From Schizosaccharomyces osmophilus (lineage: Eukaryota > Ascomycota > Schizosaccharomycetes > Schizosaccharomycetales > Schizosaccharomycetaceae): a stretch of 64,000 nucleotides of DNA. The stretch is from assembly GCF_027921745.1 (NCBI RefSeq), contig NC_079238.1, positions 3,782,001 through 3,846,000 on the forward strand, read 5' to 3'. Below the pieces are notes generated by a model. That model was not told where the DNA came from, searched no databases, and saw only the letters and a program-made list of their open reading frames with translations. Below are positions 31,442 to 43,146 of this stretch, in pieces; the stretch's first letter is position 1; every line of letters starts with the position of its first letter. The position numbers were made by a program, and so were the translations under genes.

Positions 31442-32416
31442 GGAGTTGGCAGAGTACTGAAAAAAGAGTGGCTGTAAGGCAGCGTATAAGAAGGTGTAGG
31501 AAATGGTCTGATTTTCTGATTGCGAGATGGTTGGCTTATCCCTATTAACCTCAAACTAGACGAAACTTTTTTTTTATTCTGCCGCGCGTTGCACTGCACT
31601 CGTAAATAAAGGGAAAACAAAGAGGAATTGAACAAAATCCTTTAGTTTTACAACACAAGGATTCATTGGAATTCCGGCTGTTGCAAAAATGATTGTCCGT
31701 GAAAGAGGGAAAATCCGTGCTAAAAAGAGAAGGACACAAACTGTCGTTAAAGACTTTGTATGTAACAAAAATCTTGCCGATATAAGCAGCTAATGGTGAA
31801 AAGAAACCATCTTATTCCTTCTTTTTTGTTGCACTCTTTGTGCGATGTAGTGGGAGCGCAATGTAGGACACAGACGCAATAGGATTCTCAATTTGAAACG
31901 ATTCTTTTTTATAAATAAAAACAGGGTCGCAGCATACAATCAACGTATTTTAAACCACAATTCCTTCTCAAGCATCTCCCATTCCCATGTTGAGCAAAAG
32001 ATCTTTTCTGTTCTTGTTTGTCGAACATGTTTATGGAACTCAAAGTCAATCGTACCAGGATGAAACTTGTTGTCTTTCCGCAAGACAATGCAACCTCTTA
32101 ATAAATCAGCATTAGTTCACAATAATAGAAAAACGATTTAGAAAGGTACTCTTTCGGGTTCAGCCTGAAAGGGGTTTGTATCCTATATAGCATAACATCC
32201 ACCGGGGACTAAGAACTGTGGCCTTTCTAAGTCATGAATGCCAGGAATGCTGAAATGCACTCTCCTCAAACATGATTTATCAAACAAACCGGAAGCAAAC
32301 TAGCATGGTTCCATTCCCGACCCGCAAACAAATCAAACATAATCAGCATTTGGAAGTGAAAAGAACAGTATGCATATTTGCAGTAGTATTTACCCCATAC
32401 GATGAGTTATTCAAGT

Positions 32417-32453
<37 letters not shown>

Positions 32454-32913
32454 AACTTCAAATTAGCTAATTGTTCCGTTAACCTAAGAGAATTAACTGC
32501 GCTTGTACACTTATTTACCAAGGGTTAACATAGACACTAGACAATAAAGGCATGTGGAATCAAAGAAATTACCTTTTTTGTTACATAGCAAAAGCTCTAT
32601 TTATTAGATACAGGACGAAGCGGCAAACTGATTCCAATCCCCGGTTTCTTTCTGTAGTATATGTTAATATGGACAAGTTGAGACATTTAATATGTCAATT
32701 GAATCGTCAATCTCCTCAGAAAAGAAGCAATTTACCGCTTGCACTTTAAGAGATCATTTTTAAGGAAATTCATCAAGCAGTGTCTGGCGGATAGGATGGA
32801 TATATTGATAAGCCTTTCAAAGAATTTCGATTTCGATCCTCTTTTAATTATTACCCTGAAATATGCAAACTTATGCTGATAGCTCTATTTTCTAAAAAAA
32901 GTGAATAAAGCCA
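31442..32913. other. Long intergenic region upstream of erg31
   Basis: The 1,472 bases lie between the erg31 start and the 3' end of the derlin gene, both on the minus strand, and include a 28-base T run (32420-32447) and an imperfect inverted repeat near 32151-32172. I looked for Sre1-type sterol elements and saw no convincing one. There is no supported gene. Confidence 0.5.
32420..32447 (+). repeat. 28-base poly-T tract
   Basis: An uninterrupted run of 28 T residues, the longest homopolymer in the window, in the intergenic region between the derlin and erg31 genes. Such poly(dA:dT) tracts exclude nucleosomes and are often variable in length or misread in assemblies. Confidence 0.9.
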
Positions 32914-33652
32914 TTAAATAGCTGCAAAGTCATTAAGGAAAAAATAGGTATGCCCAATTAAGGCACTCATTAAATCCAAAACAGGAAAGCTTCCACTACG
33001 AAACCAGCGTAGAAGAACCATGACCCACGGAACATATGGAGCTTTTACATCAAATAATCCTAAAATGGAGACCCTGTACAAAGGATGTTTCCAGGACCAG
33101 ATATAAAGCATACTAAAGGAAAAGTAAGAAGCCGCGAACGGCATATGGAAGAAATATGTCATAACTAGCAAAGATCCACAAATGATGCTTAGTGTTTTTA
33201 AAAAGTTTTTCGTCCGTGGAGGAGGACTAGCTTCTTCAAGCATGCTCATAAATCGTAACAAAAAGGACAGGTACAGAATAGACTCCAAACTTAACGGGCC
33301 AATATACAGAAACGTAGTAATAGCTCTCCAATACTGAAATGCATTAGTTTTCCTGTTGCTCCAACATTCAACCCATATAAAATGTTTACATATTGGTTTT
33401 GCAGCATACCTCTCCTTTGAATAAAAATAACTTCCAATTGAAAAAGACTCTTAATTCCGAAAGGTACCCAAAGTTCTTGAAGGGTTAGCTCATTTTGTAT
33501 GCTTTGCTATTTTCTACGTACTACCGCTAAAGTTGTCAATAAAGTACCAAAAACAAGGTATCTGCAGGTTGTTAACATTTATGATTTCTTTTTTTATATA
33601 TTTACCTTGTGACAGGAGGTGTCTGTCTTATAAATTCTGGAAGAATGGCCAT
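32914..33652 (-). CDS. Derlin-family ER protein (Der1/Dfm1 type)
   Basis: Four exons on the minus strand (33652-33606, 33561-33522, 33475-33410, 33333-32914) give 190 residues. The N-terminus MAILPEFIRQTPPVTRYLVF is the derlin start; next come LRVFFNWKLFLF, the family motif EYWRAITTFLYIGPLSLES, then a WR-less second half with MLEEASPPPRT. Several membrane segments follow in the rhomboid pseudoprotease fold. The usual C-terminal GxxxG region appears as MSALIGHTYFFLNDFAAI. Derlins help retrotranslocate misfolded ER proteins. Three introns of about 44, 46 and 76 bases each have consensus donors and CTAAC or close branch points. Two very short exons (47 and 40 bases) make the gene hard to predict. 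Confidence 0.92.
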
Positions 33653-33858
33653 TGCCAACGAACTATTGATATGGTGGTTTCTCAGAACATTAGGTGAATT
33701 CAATATCTAAATATTATGATGAAGTGCGTACTCGAATACATAGCAGGAAAGAACTTACAGCTTTGTGTAAATTTTTATTCTGTATATTAAATAATTTATT
33801 TACATTATTTTATATTCGATATCGAAATTGTGGATATCAACCTTCTATGCTGAAATAT

Positions 33859-35697
33859 TTAATTTGAGGGAAAAATTTTTTGAATCTCTTCCCACATGGA
33901 TGCATTCTCTTCTTTTTGTCGTTTCAACTTTTCAAAGTCGTGAACGTGTTGGTATAGTACTAAATCCGTTAGTTAGTCAACTGTATCTTTGTCTCCCTGG
34001 AATTAGTCAACGATTCTGAAATACACTTACCTTCTACATTTTTACCAGAAAAGAAAGACCAAATGCTATCCTTGCTTTTTCTGGCTAATGTGAGTGCAGA
34101 GCTAGCCATTTTCTCAGCTTGCTCATAATTTCCTAAACGTGTACACAGTTCTGTGAACACAACATACTGTAATTGGGTATTTGAAAGCTCTGCTGAATGC
34201 TGCGTAAGCCTCAGCAAACTGTTTGTTTTTTGAACGTGAGTATTTTCTCTAGATACTTTTAAAATCATCCACCACAGACTGTAAACTATATTTTTCTGTT
34301 CCTTACAAGACGTTTCTAACCACTCTAAAGAGTGGCTTGCTTCAGTACTATCTTGTAATAGGTTGATTAAATTGAGCGTGGACAAAATGAAAACATCTTT
34401 GGGGGTATCAGGGTTTTTCAATATCGTTCGGTAAATAGATTCTGCTTCGTCGAAGTTTCCCATTTTATGCTTAAGCATACCATTTAATAAATTTCGAAAA
34501 ACGTTTGATTCAACCTCGTTCAAGGATAATATTTTCTCGGCTTTCGAAAACTTTGAACGGCTCAAATGTGCCGCTATTAGATAACATTTGATATTATCTA
34601 TAATACGATAAAACCATTGATCTGTTTCAAAGTACTCATTCACTGTAATTTCATGAGGTACAAAATCTCCTGAAATGCGCAATCCCTCTTGAAGGAATCT
34701 ACTGGCACGTCCTGAACTAGTTTCAGGTAAGTAGCAAATGCCAGAAATCAAATAAGCAAGGATATAAATTTGACTAATAGAAAGCCATTTAAGGTGTATC
34801 GAGGTTTCTCCGTCTATAGTAAAGTCTATATGAGATGATTCCCATTTTAAAGTGTCAGATTCAAGAAGCATATGTACAGTATTTAACTTCTCTCTGGATT
34901 GTAAAATCTTTCCCTCGCTAACACATTTCACAATCTGCGTTATCAAAACAAGAACAGCTATTTGATGTGTTCGAGTTGGAATTTCTTCCATTGGTAAATC
35001 TTGATTTAATATCGATGCCAAAAGTATCATCTCTTGATGATTATACGGCTTTGCATAATTATGTATGTTTTTAGAAATATGCTGGACACCTTGAAAAGAA
35101 GAGCAACAAAGATAAAATTCATATACCCATTTATGAGCATTGGCAATGCCCTGTGTACCATACATTTCCATTACTTTCGCATATTCTTGTGCTTCTTGAA
35201 TACAACGAAGTAGTAAGACTTTCCCAGCTTTCGGTGAGGTTTTACTGAAGATACGCGCTAGCAAAAGCTGTAAGCTGAACTTTTCTTCAACGAGATTCTA
35301 AGGAAAGTTAGAAGCATGTACTAAAGACTACTACATACGTGTTGTTTAGCAATTAACATTGCTCGATTCAATATAGACTCAGCATCTGCATATTCTTGTG
35401 TATGATGCAACAAAATTTCGCATATACGCTTTCTAGTTAATAACTCAACCCGTGGCTCAATAGTGGTATCCTACATATAATAATATTAGCAAAAAGGAAT
35501 AATTTCAGAAAAAAACTAACCAGTAAAACTGCATAAAGACAGCGAAGACCGCCTGTTAGCAAATCACTAAAAGCTCTAGTAGCTCTTCGGTGCTGTAGAG
35601 TTTTTTCAGCCTGTCGAAAATAAACCTCAGCCAACGGCCATAAAAAAAAATGTCTAGAGCTCACAAAGTGTTCTCTTTCGATGGAGTTAACAGTCAT
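33859..35697 (-). CDS. ssl3: Cohesin loader subunit, Mau2/Scc4/Ssl3 family
   Basis: Four exons (35697-35521, 35470-35339, 35297-34031, 33959-33859) give 558 residues of helical TPR-like repeats. The N-terminal part [18 protein letters not shown] and RALCLYAV-like helix, then [17 protein letters not shown] and [18 protein letters not shown], align by pattern with human MAU2 (YLALLGFAEHFR ... ARTHLQLGSVLYHHT ... ARSHLEKAW). The C-terminal exon ([14 protein letters not shown], ending KIFPSN) is reached by a 71-base intron with a CTAAC branch; a nearer AG would make an improbably short intron. Ssl3 wraps the N-terminus of Mis4/Scc2 and loads cohesin on chromatin. The start is uncertain: an in-frame ATG at 35793 would add 32 residues, but that part also resembles an intron end. 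Confidence 0.82.
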
Positions 35698-35990
35698 AAC
35701 ATTATTTGGTTGCACACGAGCGGTTGAGCCAGAATGGTTCAACTGTAAGAATATTAGGCATTTAACGTGTTCGCCAAGGTAAAATAAATACATCTATATT
35801 CAATGCTATTAAAATTACTATTTACAAATATGATTTTAAGATTAGCATATAAAAAAATCTAAAGCAGCATGATCCAAAAAGCTCTTTAGATATTATATCT
35901 ATCAAGTTGTTAAACCAAAAAACCCATAGCAATTTTGTTTTATAAAGTATTGTCAAATGCCATCTAGTCCTTAGATATCCAATTTTTCTT

Positions 35991-37308
35991 TTAACCCTCT
36001 AATAAATCAATGTTCACTAGACGTAATGCTCTAACAGCCCATTCAGGATATGTAGAACGATTTCCATTGTGCCACTTTAAAAAGAAATCCTTAACAAATT
36101 GAGGAAAACAATCCTTTATGATGCTAGATCTCATGTCACGCATGAGTTGTAATTGAAACTGAGTATTGTGGATTGTCACAAGGTGAGCACCAACGGTTTC
36201 CTTCGATACCAAAGAACTCATAAAAGCACGGGTAACTCCCCAACCTCCTTTCTCCTTTGGAAGACAACAAGGGCATTGACATTCTTCATCCAAAGGACTC
36301 AAGTCCGTCTTGAATCTTCGGTTTCGCAAATTCAAGGTACCGTTTCTCGTTAATGCATTCCCGAATCTTGCAGTCCTCGTAGGATAGACACAATCAAACA
36401 TGTCCATACCCAAAGCAACACAAACCACCAGATCCTCTGCATAGCCAACACCCATAAGATATCTAGGTTTATTTTCAGGTAGTATACCAGTACATGTATG
36501 GACGCTAACGATCGTTAATATTTCTCAAAGAGTCATTGGCATACTTACATTTCACAAAAACTCGTTTTTTCCTCTCCTCCAGATAATCCTCCAATTGCAA
36601 TTCCTGGAGTATCCCTCTTCATCATTTCCGTACAACAAATTTCTCGTAATCTTTTATTCAAACCTCCTTGAATTATGCAAAATAGATTTTGACTTTCCAT
36701 GTTCTTTTGTGCCGCTTGACAACGATCTAACCATCTTATCGATCGATACATGGCTTCTTCCATTCGGACATCTTCTGTCAGGCTATGGACTACGTCGTCC
36801 AACTGCATCATAATGTCAGACCCAATAGTATTTTGTAAATCAATAGAGTGTTCTGGTGTCAACAGCATTGGTGTACCGTCCCTAGGAGATAAAAAGGTGA
36901 CTCCCTCTTCAGTGATGGTAGCAAGTTTCAATAACGAAACCATTTGAAATCCACCACTGTCAGTCAATAAATTTCTTTTCCATGACTGTAACTTGTGGGC
37001 ACCTCCTATAGTATCTAAGATCTCTTTTCCTGGTTTCAAGCCCAAATGGTAGGTATTGTTCAGCATTATTTGACAACCCATTTTGTCTAACTGTTCCGGT
37101 AGAACACCTTTTAAAGAAGCCTCTTAAAGATTAAAGTTAGTGAATTTATTGCAAAGTAGAAAGAATTGATAGACATACGGGTTCCTACGGGCATAAAAAC
37201 AGGCGCTTCAACAGGACCATGCGGCAACTCAAGAATGCTTGCTCTAGCACGCGTTGTTGAGCATTTTGCAATTACTTTATAATTTAAAGCTGGATAAGAA
37301 GAACTCAT
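35991..37308 (-). CDS. Queuine tRNA-ribosyltransferase catalytic subunit
   Basis: Three exons (37308-37179, 37122-36549, 36504-35991) give 405 residues. Features of the TGT barrel are clear: [27 protein letters not shown], the substrate-binding [12 protein letters not shown] (with the general-acid/base aspartate), [21 protein letters not shown], the nucleophile aspartate in [14 protein letters not shown] and the zinc ligands CQCPCC plus H in AHLVTIHNT. The enzyme exchanges G34 for queuine in tRNAs with GUN anticodons (Asp, Asn, His, Tyr), together with a non-catalytic partner not in this window. In S. pombe queuosine in tRNA-Asp promotes Dnmt2 methylation. The splice junctions restore family sequence exactly. 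Confidence 0.94.
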
Positions 37309-37424
37309 GTAGCAAGAATATATATCTGTTTATGATGACTCTCCTAAATCTTACCAAAAATTTTTGGGATATTAGTTGTTTGGTTATATGAAGTAGCAAA
37401 TAGAGTTCTACTAGAGAAAAATCC

Positions 37425-39404
37425 TCAACCACGGGATAAAGAGAGTAATGATTGATGAATAGCTTTATAATGCTTCCTCTTCAAATAAGAAATTAAATCA
37501 TCCTGAAAAGAAGTCCAAGACTGGGCTAAATGAAACTTTCTTTGAAGTTCTAGATATCTCGGTTTTGTCAAACTCATCAAGGGAATTCGAATGAAAGTAG
37601 GGTCATCTTCTTGTTTCTTTATTAAATACTGCAACGTATAAAAAGAGAACTGAGCACCAGATGTCAAAGACCAGATATTGTTAGAATTAGACTTAAAATT
37701 ATTCACCGATTGTAAATTTAAATTAGAAAAGATAGCATCAATAAATTCTGATTTTTCTGCATTTTCTAGTAAGCAACTTGTCATTTGTCTGTGAATAACT
37801 TTCAAGTGTTCTCGTAAATCTTTTTGGTCTTGATTTCGTAAATTTTGTTCTGCTGACTGTATTAATCGAAAGCTGGTCTCAATGGCATAAGGAGAGCTTT
37901 TTAAGGAAAGAAAATTTACTAACTTCTCAATCGCCATATTTTCTGGCCATATATGAAGCTTTATATCACTTATGGCATTTAAAATGTTTGTCATAATCAA
38001 GGCCGAAGGAGCAAAAAGTTTGTCGTTCCAGAGAAATACATTTAACAAATGAAATAAGTGTGAAAAAATGTTTTTTAACAGAATACCTTTCAATTCAAGC
38101 TTTTGCCTCGGATTTGTTTTGTTGACGAGACGCAATGTCCAAACGGATATGTAATTTAAATGCAGTTGGCATTCTCTTAAAGGTAACTTTTCAGTGTATA
38201 AGTTAAGTTGTTTAAAAAATTCGGTGTACTCTTGATCATTTCTTGCAATATCCAGGCAGGTCATTAAGTGGCATATAGCTTCATATTCCTTGAACGACAA
38301 GGAAGGCTTCATTAAGTATTGTCTTATAAAATCGTAAAGAAATGACAATGAGTAGTTGGAGTATAACAAATGCAGGTAGAGAAAACGAAAAAGTTCAAGG
38401 CGTTGTTCAAGGGTTCCATAATCTAATAGTAATCCGGAGTAAAGAGTAGCATATAACCATTCTGTTAGTCTGTTTATCAAAGATGAGTCGTTTAAAAGGC
38501 GATAGTATAGGAAGAAAACGTTACTATGAAGAACTGCCGCAACCTGGTTTGGTTGTTTAACTTTTTCAAACGTAGAAGAGAGTTGTTGAACAGTAAAAAT
38601 TTCATTCAAAGGAACATTCTCAATTTTGTTTTCCATAGTAAGTAATTCTGGAATTAAGCTTGGTACTCTTTTGCGCTTCTCAGATAATTGTTGCATACTT
38701 TGAGAAGGCACCGTCGAAGAATGAATTAGGTCTGAAGCTCTTGCAATCCAACAAAGGTCCATCTTCCATGGAATAGACCCTTTTTGTTGAAAGGAGCCAA
38801 TAATAACGTCGGGATAATGCTGTTTGTAAGTGTATAGCAGCTCAAGGATATAAGGATCGTTGGCATTTCCAGGTTTTTGATATAAGGACAACAGCTGGTA
38901 AATCCTAAACCGTTTTATATAAGAGTGTTTGGTCGTCAAAATAAGTAAACGCACAAGAGAAGGACGGAGGGTGACATAGTCTAGGAAATGAAACAAAACG
39001 CCATAGAACCTTGCAAACCGATCTTTGTCTTCTAAAAATTCATACACATGAGCTAACCAGCTCAATAGCTTCTCTTGGTACGCATAGGCATGACGGACTC
39101 CATAAGGATCCAAACTGCTTATAATTTTGACGGCGATGGAGTGAGACACGAACTGCTTCGGATACAAGCTTTTTATAATAATAGTCTGTTGACTTTTGTC
39201 AAACCTTGTTTCAAAAGACAAAGCTACATTGAGCAACGCTTCAATTGCTTCATTTGTCAAGCCTTCCTGAGAAGCCAAACCTTGGAATTGTCGTAAACGA
39301 TTAGAAATAGCTTTTTTAGAACCTGTAGGAAATTCAGAGTTCCTCATTATCCACTCTATCCCATCTTGTAAATCATAAAACCCATGACTTTGATTTTCAG
39401 TCAT
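37425..39404 (-). CDS. mis6: Inner kinetochore protein Mis6 / CENP-I
   Basis: The 659-residue intronless, all-helical protein has the CENP-I features: N-terminal IEWIMRNSEFPTGSKKAI, GLTNEAIEALLNVAL, a run of helices around SSLDPYGVRHAYAYQEKLLS, SYIKRFRIYQLLSLYQKPGN and DPYILELLYTYKQHYPD. S. pombe Mis6 has about 672 residues. It belongs to the constitutive centromere network (CENP-H/I/K group) and is needed for Cnp1/CENP-A loading. The nearby order with the tRNA-ribosyltransferase gene and the mutase gene supports the name. It is divergent from the mutase gene with 370 bases between. Confidence 0.92.
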   Translation of the reverse strand: MTENQSHGFYDLQDGIEWIMRNSEFPTGSKKAISNRLRQFQGLASQEGLTNEAIEALLNVALSFETRFDKSQQTIIIKSLYPKQFVSHSIAVKIISSLDPYGVRHAYAYQEKLLSWLAHVYEFLEDKDRFARFYGVLFHFLDYVTLRPSLVRLLILTTKHSYIKRFRIYQLLSLYQKPGNANDPYILELLYTYKQHYPDVIIGSFQQKGSIPWKMDLCWIARASDLIHSSTVPSQSMQQLSEKRKRVPSLIPELLTMENKIENVPLNEIFTVQQLSSTFEKVKQPNQVAAVLHSNVFFLYYRLLNDSSLINRLTEWLYATLYSGLLLDYGTLEQRLELFRFLYLHLLYSNYSLSFLYDFIRQYLMKPSLSFKEYEAICHLMTCLDIARNDQEYTEFFKQLNLYTEKLPLRECQLHLNYISVWTLRLVNKTNPRQKLELKGILLKNIFSHLFHLLNVFLWNDKLFAPSALIMTNILNAISDIKLHIWPENMAIEKLVNFLSLKSSPYAIETSFRLIQSAEQNLRNQDQKDLREHLKVIHRQMTSCLLENAEKSEFIDAIFSNLNLQSVNNFKSNSNNIWSLTSGAQFSFYTLQYLIKKQEDDPTFIRIPLMSLTKPRYLELQRKFHLAQSWTSFQDDLISYLKRKHYKAIHQSLLSLSRG

Positions 39405-39774
39405 GAGGTAACAGAAAGGTAGTACACATTACTATCCCAGCCTGCACAAATTAAATTAGACCTTTAGTCGGCTGCCTTTTTTCCAGTAATAAAAAAGTAA
39501 GTAAAAAAATAAAAGGCTTCATTATTGGTTTGAGTCTAATGAGAAAGCCGTGAAGAAAATGTCCGTTCAATCATAGAAATCGGAATCTGCTCATACTTCA
39601 GTTGGTGCTAGAATTACTTTTTTCCGGTTTATATCTTTCTACTTATTATAATTTTAATGCTCTTTCACTCTTTACCTTTACCTTGAAAAAACGAATATAA
39701 TAGACAATTACTAACTGGCAGTTTTGGCAAACTATTTATAACCCTCAGCAAAGTAGTTACCTATTTTATACAAA
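39405..39774. other. Divergent promoter region mis6 / mutase-like gene
   Basis: 370 AT-rich bases. A TATA-like sequence (TTTATAAC) lies near 39735, about 40 bases upstream of the mutase-like start. No gene is seen. Confidence 0.5.
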
Positions 39775-40619
39775 ATGAAAGTCTTCTTAATTCGTCACGG
39801 TCAAACAGAGCAAAACAAAGTCGGAATTTTGGTATGATGAGATATAAAGAACAAATTGTTCTCGTCTATACCCATTCAAACAGTCCGTTAACATTCTCTT
39901 TAGCAAGGATCTGTTGATACAAGTTTGAGTGAAACCGGTCAACTCCAAGCGAAGTTGTTGGGCTCCAGACTTTCGAGTCTGGACATTGATCAAATCTTCT
40001 GCAGCTCAATGAAGCGTTGCCGCGAGGTTTGTAAATCGATAACTTCAAAGTTTACAAACTCACATAACTACAGACCATTAGACCTTTACTTGAACTACGA
40101 CCCGAGATTCCTATTGAATATTCAGATTTGATCAGAGAAGTAAGTAAACATTATAATCATACTTTACTAACTTTTACTAGAGGATCTATGGAGAACTGGA
40201 AGGTACATTCTTTATTAGTTTACCTACAAAGATTTTGAAAGTGCTAACTTACTATAGGAATGAATGTGGTTGAAGCAAAACGCCTTATGGGTACCAAACA
40301 CCCTGATCATTATGGAGAAGGTTTTTCAAGCTTAAAGCGAAGATTGGTAAAATTTTGGGAGGAACAGGTTGTTCCTTTACGCGGGGAGAAAAAATGTATA
40401 GTTGTCCTGTGCCATGGAGGTGTTATTAATGCTCTTCGCGCTCATTTTATGGAAGAAAAGGGATATACATATGATAATACTAAATTGGAGAAGAAAATTC
40501 TTACTGTCAACACTAGCATTACAGAAGTCGAGGTTACTCCTGAAGGTACAGGACATATCTATACTTTCGGAGACGCTGCTCATTTAGAATCAGAGGAACA
40601 TGGCCGTCTCATTGTTTAG
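39775..40619 (+). CDS. Phosphoglycerate-mutase-family phosphatase
   Basis: Five exons (39775-39831, 39904-40026, 40074-40139, 40181-40202, 40258-40619) encode 209 residues. The histidine-phosphatase motif opens the protein (MKVFLIRHGQTEQNK, active histidine in RHG), with a second arginine at CSSMKRCRET and the later catalytic histidine in IVVLCHGGVINALRAH. The third exon restores the family sequence RPLLELRPEIPIEYSDL and the 22-base fourth exon gives IYGELEG, so what looks like a frameshift in the raw frame is an intron with an unusual GTTTGT donor. The family covers cofactor-dependent mutases and broad-specificity phosphatases; by size this is closer to the phosphatase group. The substrate cannot be told from sequence. 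Confidence 0.9.
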
Positions 40620-40995
40620 AAATATCATCTTCGGGAGTTAATTGTTTTTATTGCCTCGGTTTTAATTCACCGAAATCATTTTCGTTTTAGAGTCAATTCA
40701 TTTTGTCTAGAAAATAAATGTTCGTAATCGTATATAAAGCAAGAATCCATGAATACCGGAGTTGGACGCGGCGTCATATGATGCTTAAAAAAGTTGTGAT
40801 ATAAACACATGAAATAAAAAGTATTCGTGGTGATAGCCATAGCAGTGTTCTCATAAACAAGCCAAAATCCATTATATCGTAGCAGAGGTATCATAAAAGT
40901 CGTTTAAATATAAAAATCCTTTAACTTATATACAAAATGCTTTCGAACAAAACATAAAGAATTTACAATCATTATAATTCACACGCCTCTGGATA
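40620..40995. other. Convergent 3' region of the mutase-like gene and puf3
   Basis: 376 bases between two gene ends, without a coding or RNA signal beyond AT-rich termination-type sequence. Confidence 0.5.
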
Positions 40996-43146
40996 TTAGT
41001 CGCTCTTCTCGTGCTTTGTTTCCTTTGAATTATCGGTACGTGATTTAAGGCGATATCGTTCAACAGACATGATCAGATGTTTACCATAAGTGTATTTTTT
41101 AAGAGCTGAGATATGTGGGTATATATAAGATATTAGCAACTCACGCTCTTTATCGTTTGAAGCCTCCAGAAGCCTTTGAACCACGTAGTTCGCGTACTTG
41201 TCTTTCATCATCAACATTAAAATGCTAACATTGTCAACTTTCTCAGTTAGCACCTTCTGGATGATAAAGGCACGATCATCTTCTGAGATGTAAGAGATAC
41301 ATCTCTCAACAACATTCGATGCGAACTTATGACAACTCAAATACAGCAAATTTTTAGCTATTAGATTAAAGACAAACTTCTTGTCCTTATTAGTACCTTC
41401 CTTCATTATGTGCTGAACAACATAGTTACCATACTGACCTTGCGTCAATTGTAGAGAATAAGGAAGAAGATCTTTAATAATAATTTGACGTTTATATGAG
41501 AACTTCTCAATAATTCGTTGAATTACTCGACAACCATAAGGATGAGCAGACAACACGTGTATTTGAGGTCGCAAAGCCTCAAAAATAAAAACAAGCCTTT
41601 CTGAGTCTATGCATTCAATAGACTTTTGAATGACATGGTTTCCATTTTGGTCACAAACACACTCCAAAACATGGCCATCCAATTCACTAATAATTCCAAT
41701 TTGCTGTTCTGTAGAAATATGCTCTATAGCCTTTTGTACAACACGGCAACCATACATGTGGACGGCTAATATAAAAGTGTGGCCCTTGATTCTGGAAACT
41801 AAAAGCTGCTTTTGTTCATCAGTTCCGTACTCTAGAAATTTCTGTATAACATAATTTCCAAAAATGTCCATCATAAGTTGTAAGCAATTACTTGAAATAA
41901 TCTCCTTGAAAACAGCGCTTTTTTCTTCATCAGTGCAAGTTGCCAACTTCTGTTGTATAAACCTTGAGCCAAATTGATCACTGCTAAAAAGAACAACGTT
42001 TCCTAATATATCAGAAAGTTCAAATCGCTTCTTTTTGTTATTATGAAAGACATGCAGTAACTTGGATTGTGAAAAATAAGAAGGTCCGTGATTCTCCTTA
42101 GGCAACTGATCGTCAACGCTTGAGGTCGAATATGGAGTTGCTTTATCATCGAATGAAATATTGTCAAAACCATCTGCAGGAGGGAAATCTGGGCTTACAG
42201 TCACGTAAGGCCTTGCGGAATCCGACATATTGCGTTTTACCGTCGACTTAGAAACGGGGAAGAATGACTGATTTGGAAGAAGAGGTACGCAAGTACGGTC
42301 GGACTTTGCGGTCGGTGATATGTCAGAAGCAAGGGTTGGAGATGTTACAGAAACCGAATTCGTCTCGTTTACCAGGTTAGGAGGAGAAAGATAATTTACA
42401 TCTAGTTTTTCTTTATGGTTCGGTAAAGTTCCGGACAAGGGAGCTGTTTGTGAAATATTTGTCATATCGCCGACGGAAGAATGTGACATATGACGGACAG
42501 CACGTCGGTTAACAGGTTTCCAGAAATCAGAACGAGCTCTAGTATGGCGAGGCAAGATCCCGCATGAAGGTGTTTGAGAAATTCCACTAGAAAGGGTTCT
42601 GCCGAAATCCGCCTGTAAAGGCGGAACAGAGTTTTGTAAAGAATGGGGAAAGCGAACACCAGAATCGGAACCTAGCTGACCGTACAAATTGACCTTTGAA
42701 GGAGTGCTAGTGTCTTGGCTAAGGGCACTGCTTCTGCTATTCAAATCAACAAAGCTTTTGGGGTGAAATGGAGGTTCGGCTTTACCGAGGTAGTGAGGAA
42801 ACACGGGATCCTGTAAATTCGTTAAAGAAGAAAGAGGCGGTTTCGGTAGATGTTTGTTTCGAAAGGGATGAGCATTGTTCAAAGAGCACTCGTCAGTCGT
42901 TTCTTGGTTCAGAGACAGTTTATGAAAAGACGGGAAAGGATTGAAAAACGATGAGGAGTGATCGGAGTGATCATCACTTCCAGAAGACTGGGAATATGGC
43001 GACAGCGAAGAAAGCTTGTTTTCACGAGGTGATCCGTTTGATATTAGGCTTGGACGGCCGTTAGCATATCCGGAAGAAAAGTGAAAAGGGGCATTTTCAT
43101 TTACACCATCAGAAGCTTTTGCATTTGATTTTACAGTAGCATACAT
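40996..43146 (-). CDS. puf3: Pumilio-family RNA-binding protein Puf3
   Basis: The 716-residue intronless protein has a long Ser/Pro-rich disordered half (residues 1-365) and a C-terminal PUM-HD (about 370-695) with eight repeats. Their RNA-contact helices are readable: [84 protein letters not shown] and [12 protein letters not shown]. The residues in these positions follow the Pumilio/Puf3 code that reads UGUANAUA. In budding yeast Puf3 binds mRNAs for mitochondrial proteins and steers their decay; S. pombe Puf3 has about 732 residues. The gap upstream (1.9 kb) suggests a long leader. Confidence 0.93.
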   Translation of the reverse strand: MYATVKSNAKASDGVNENAPFHFSSGYANGRPSLISNGSPRENKLSSLSPYSQSSGSDDHSDHSSSFFNPFPSFHKLSLNQETTDECSLNNAHPFRNKHLPKPPLSSLTNLQDPVFPHYLGKAEPPFHPKSFVDLNSRSSALSQDTSTPSKVNLYGQLGSDSGVRFPHSLQNSVPPLQADFGRTLSSGISQTPSCGILPRHTRARSDFWKPVNRRAVRHMSHSSVGDMTNISQTAPLSGTLPNHKEKLDVNYLSPPNLVNETNSVSVTSPTLASDISPTAKSDRTCVPLLPNQSFFPVSKSTVKRNMSDSARPYVTVSPDFPPADGFDNISFDDKATPYSTSSVDDQLPKENHGPSYFSQSKLLHVFHNNKKKRFELSDILGNVVLFSSDQFGSRFIQQKLATCTDEEKSAVFKEIISSNCLQLMMDIFGNYVIQKFLEYGTDEQKQLLVSRIKGHTFILAVHMYGCRVVQKAIEHISTEQQIGIISELDGHVLECVCDQNGNHVIQKSIECIDSERLVFIFEALRPQIHVLSAHPYGCRVIQRIIEKFSYKRQIIIKDLLPYSLQLTQGQYGNYVVQHIMKEGTNKDKKFVFNLIAKNLLYLSCHKFASNVVERCISYISEDDRAFIIQKVLTEKVDNVSILMLMMKDKYANYVVQRLLEASNDKERELLISYIYPHISALKKYTYGKHLIMSVERYRLKSRTDNSKETKHEKSD

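Noticed and set aside
33960-34030. A 34-base intron at the ssl3 3' end using the nearer AG
   Set aside because: Too short for efficient splicing and gives a poor tail; the 71-base choice has a CTAAC branch point and a long, charged helical ending.
40027-40073. Apparent frameshift and early stop in the mutase-like gene
   Set aside because: Removing an intron here restores the family sequence RPLLELRPEIP, so the gene is intact.
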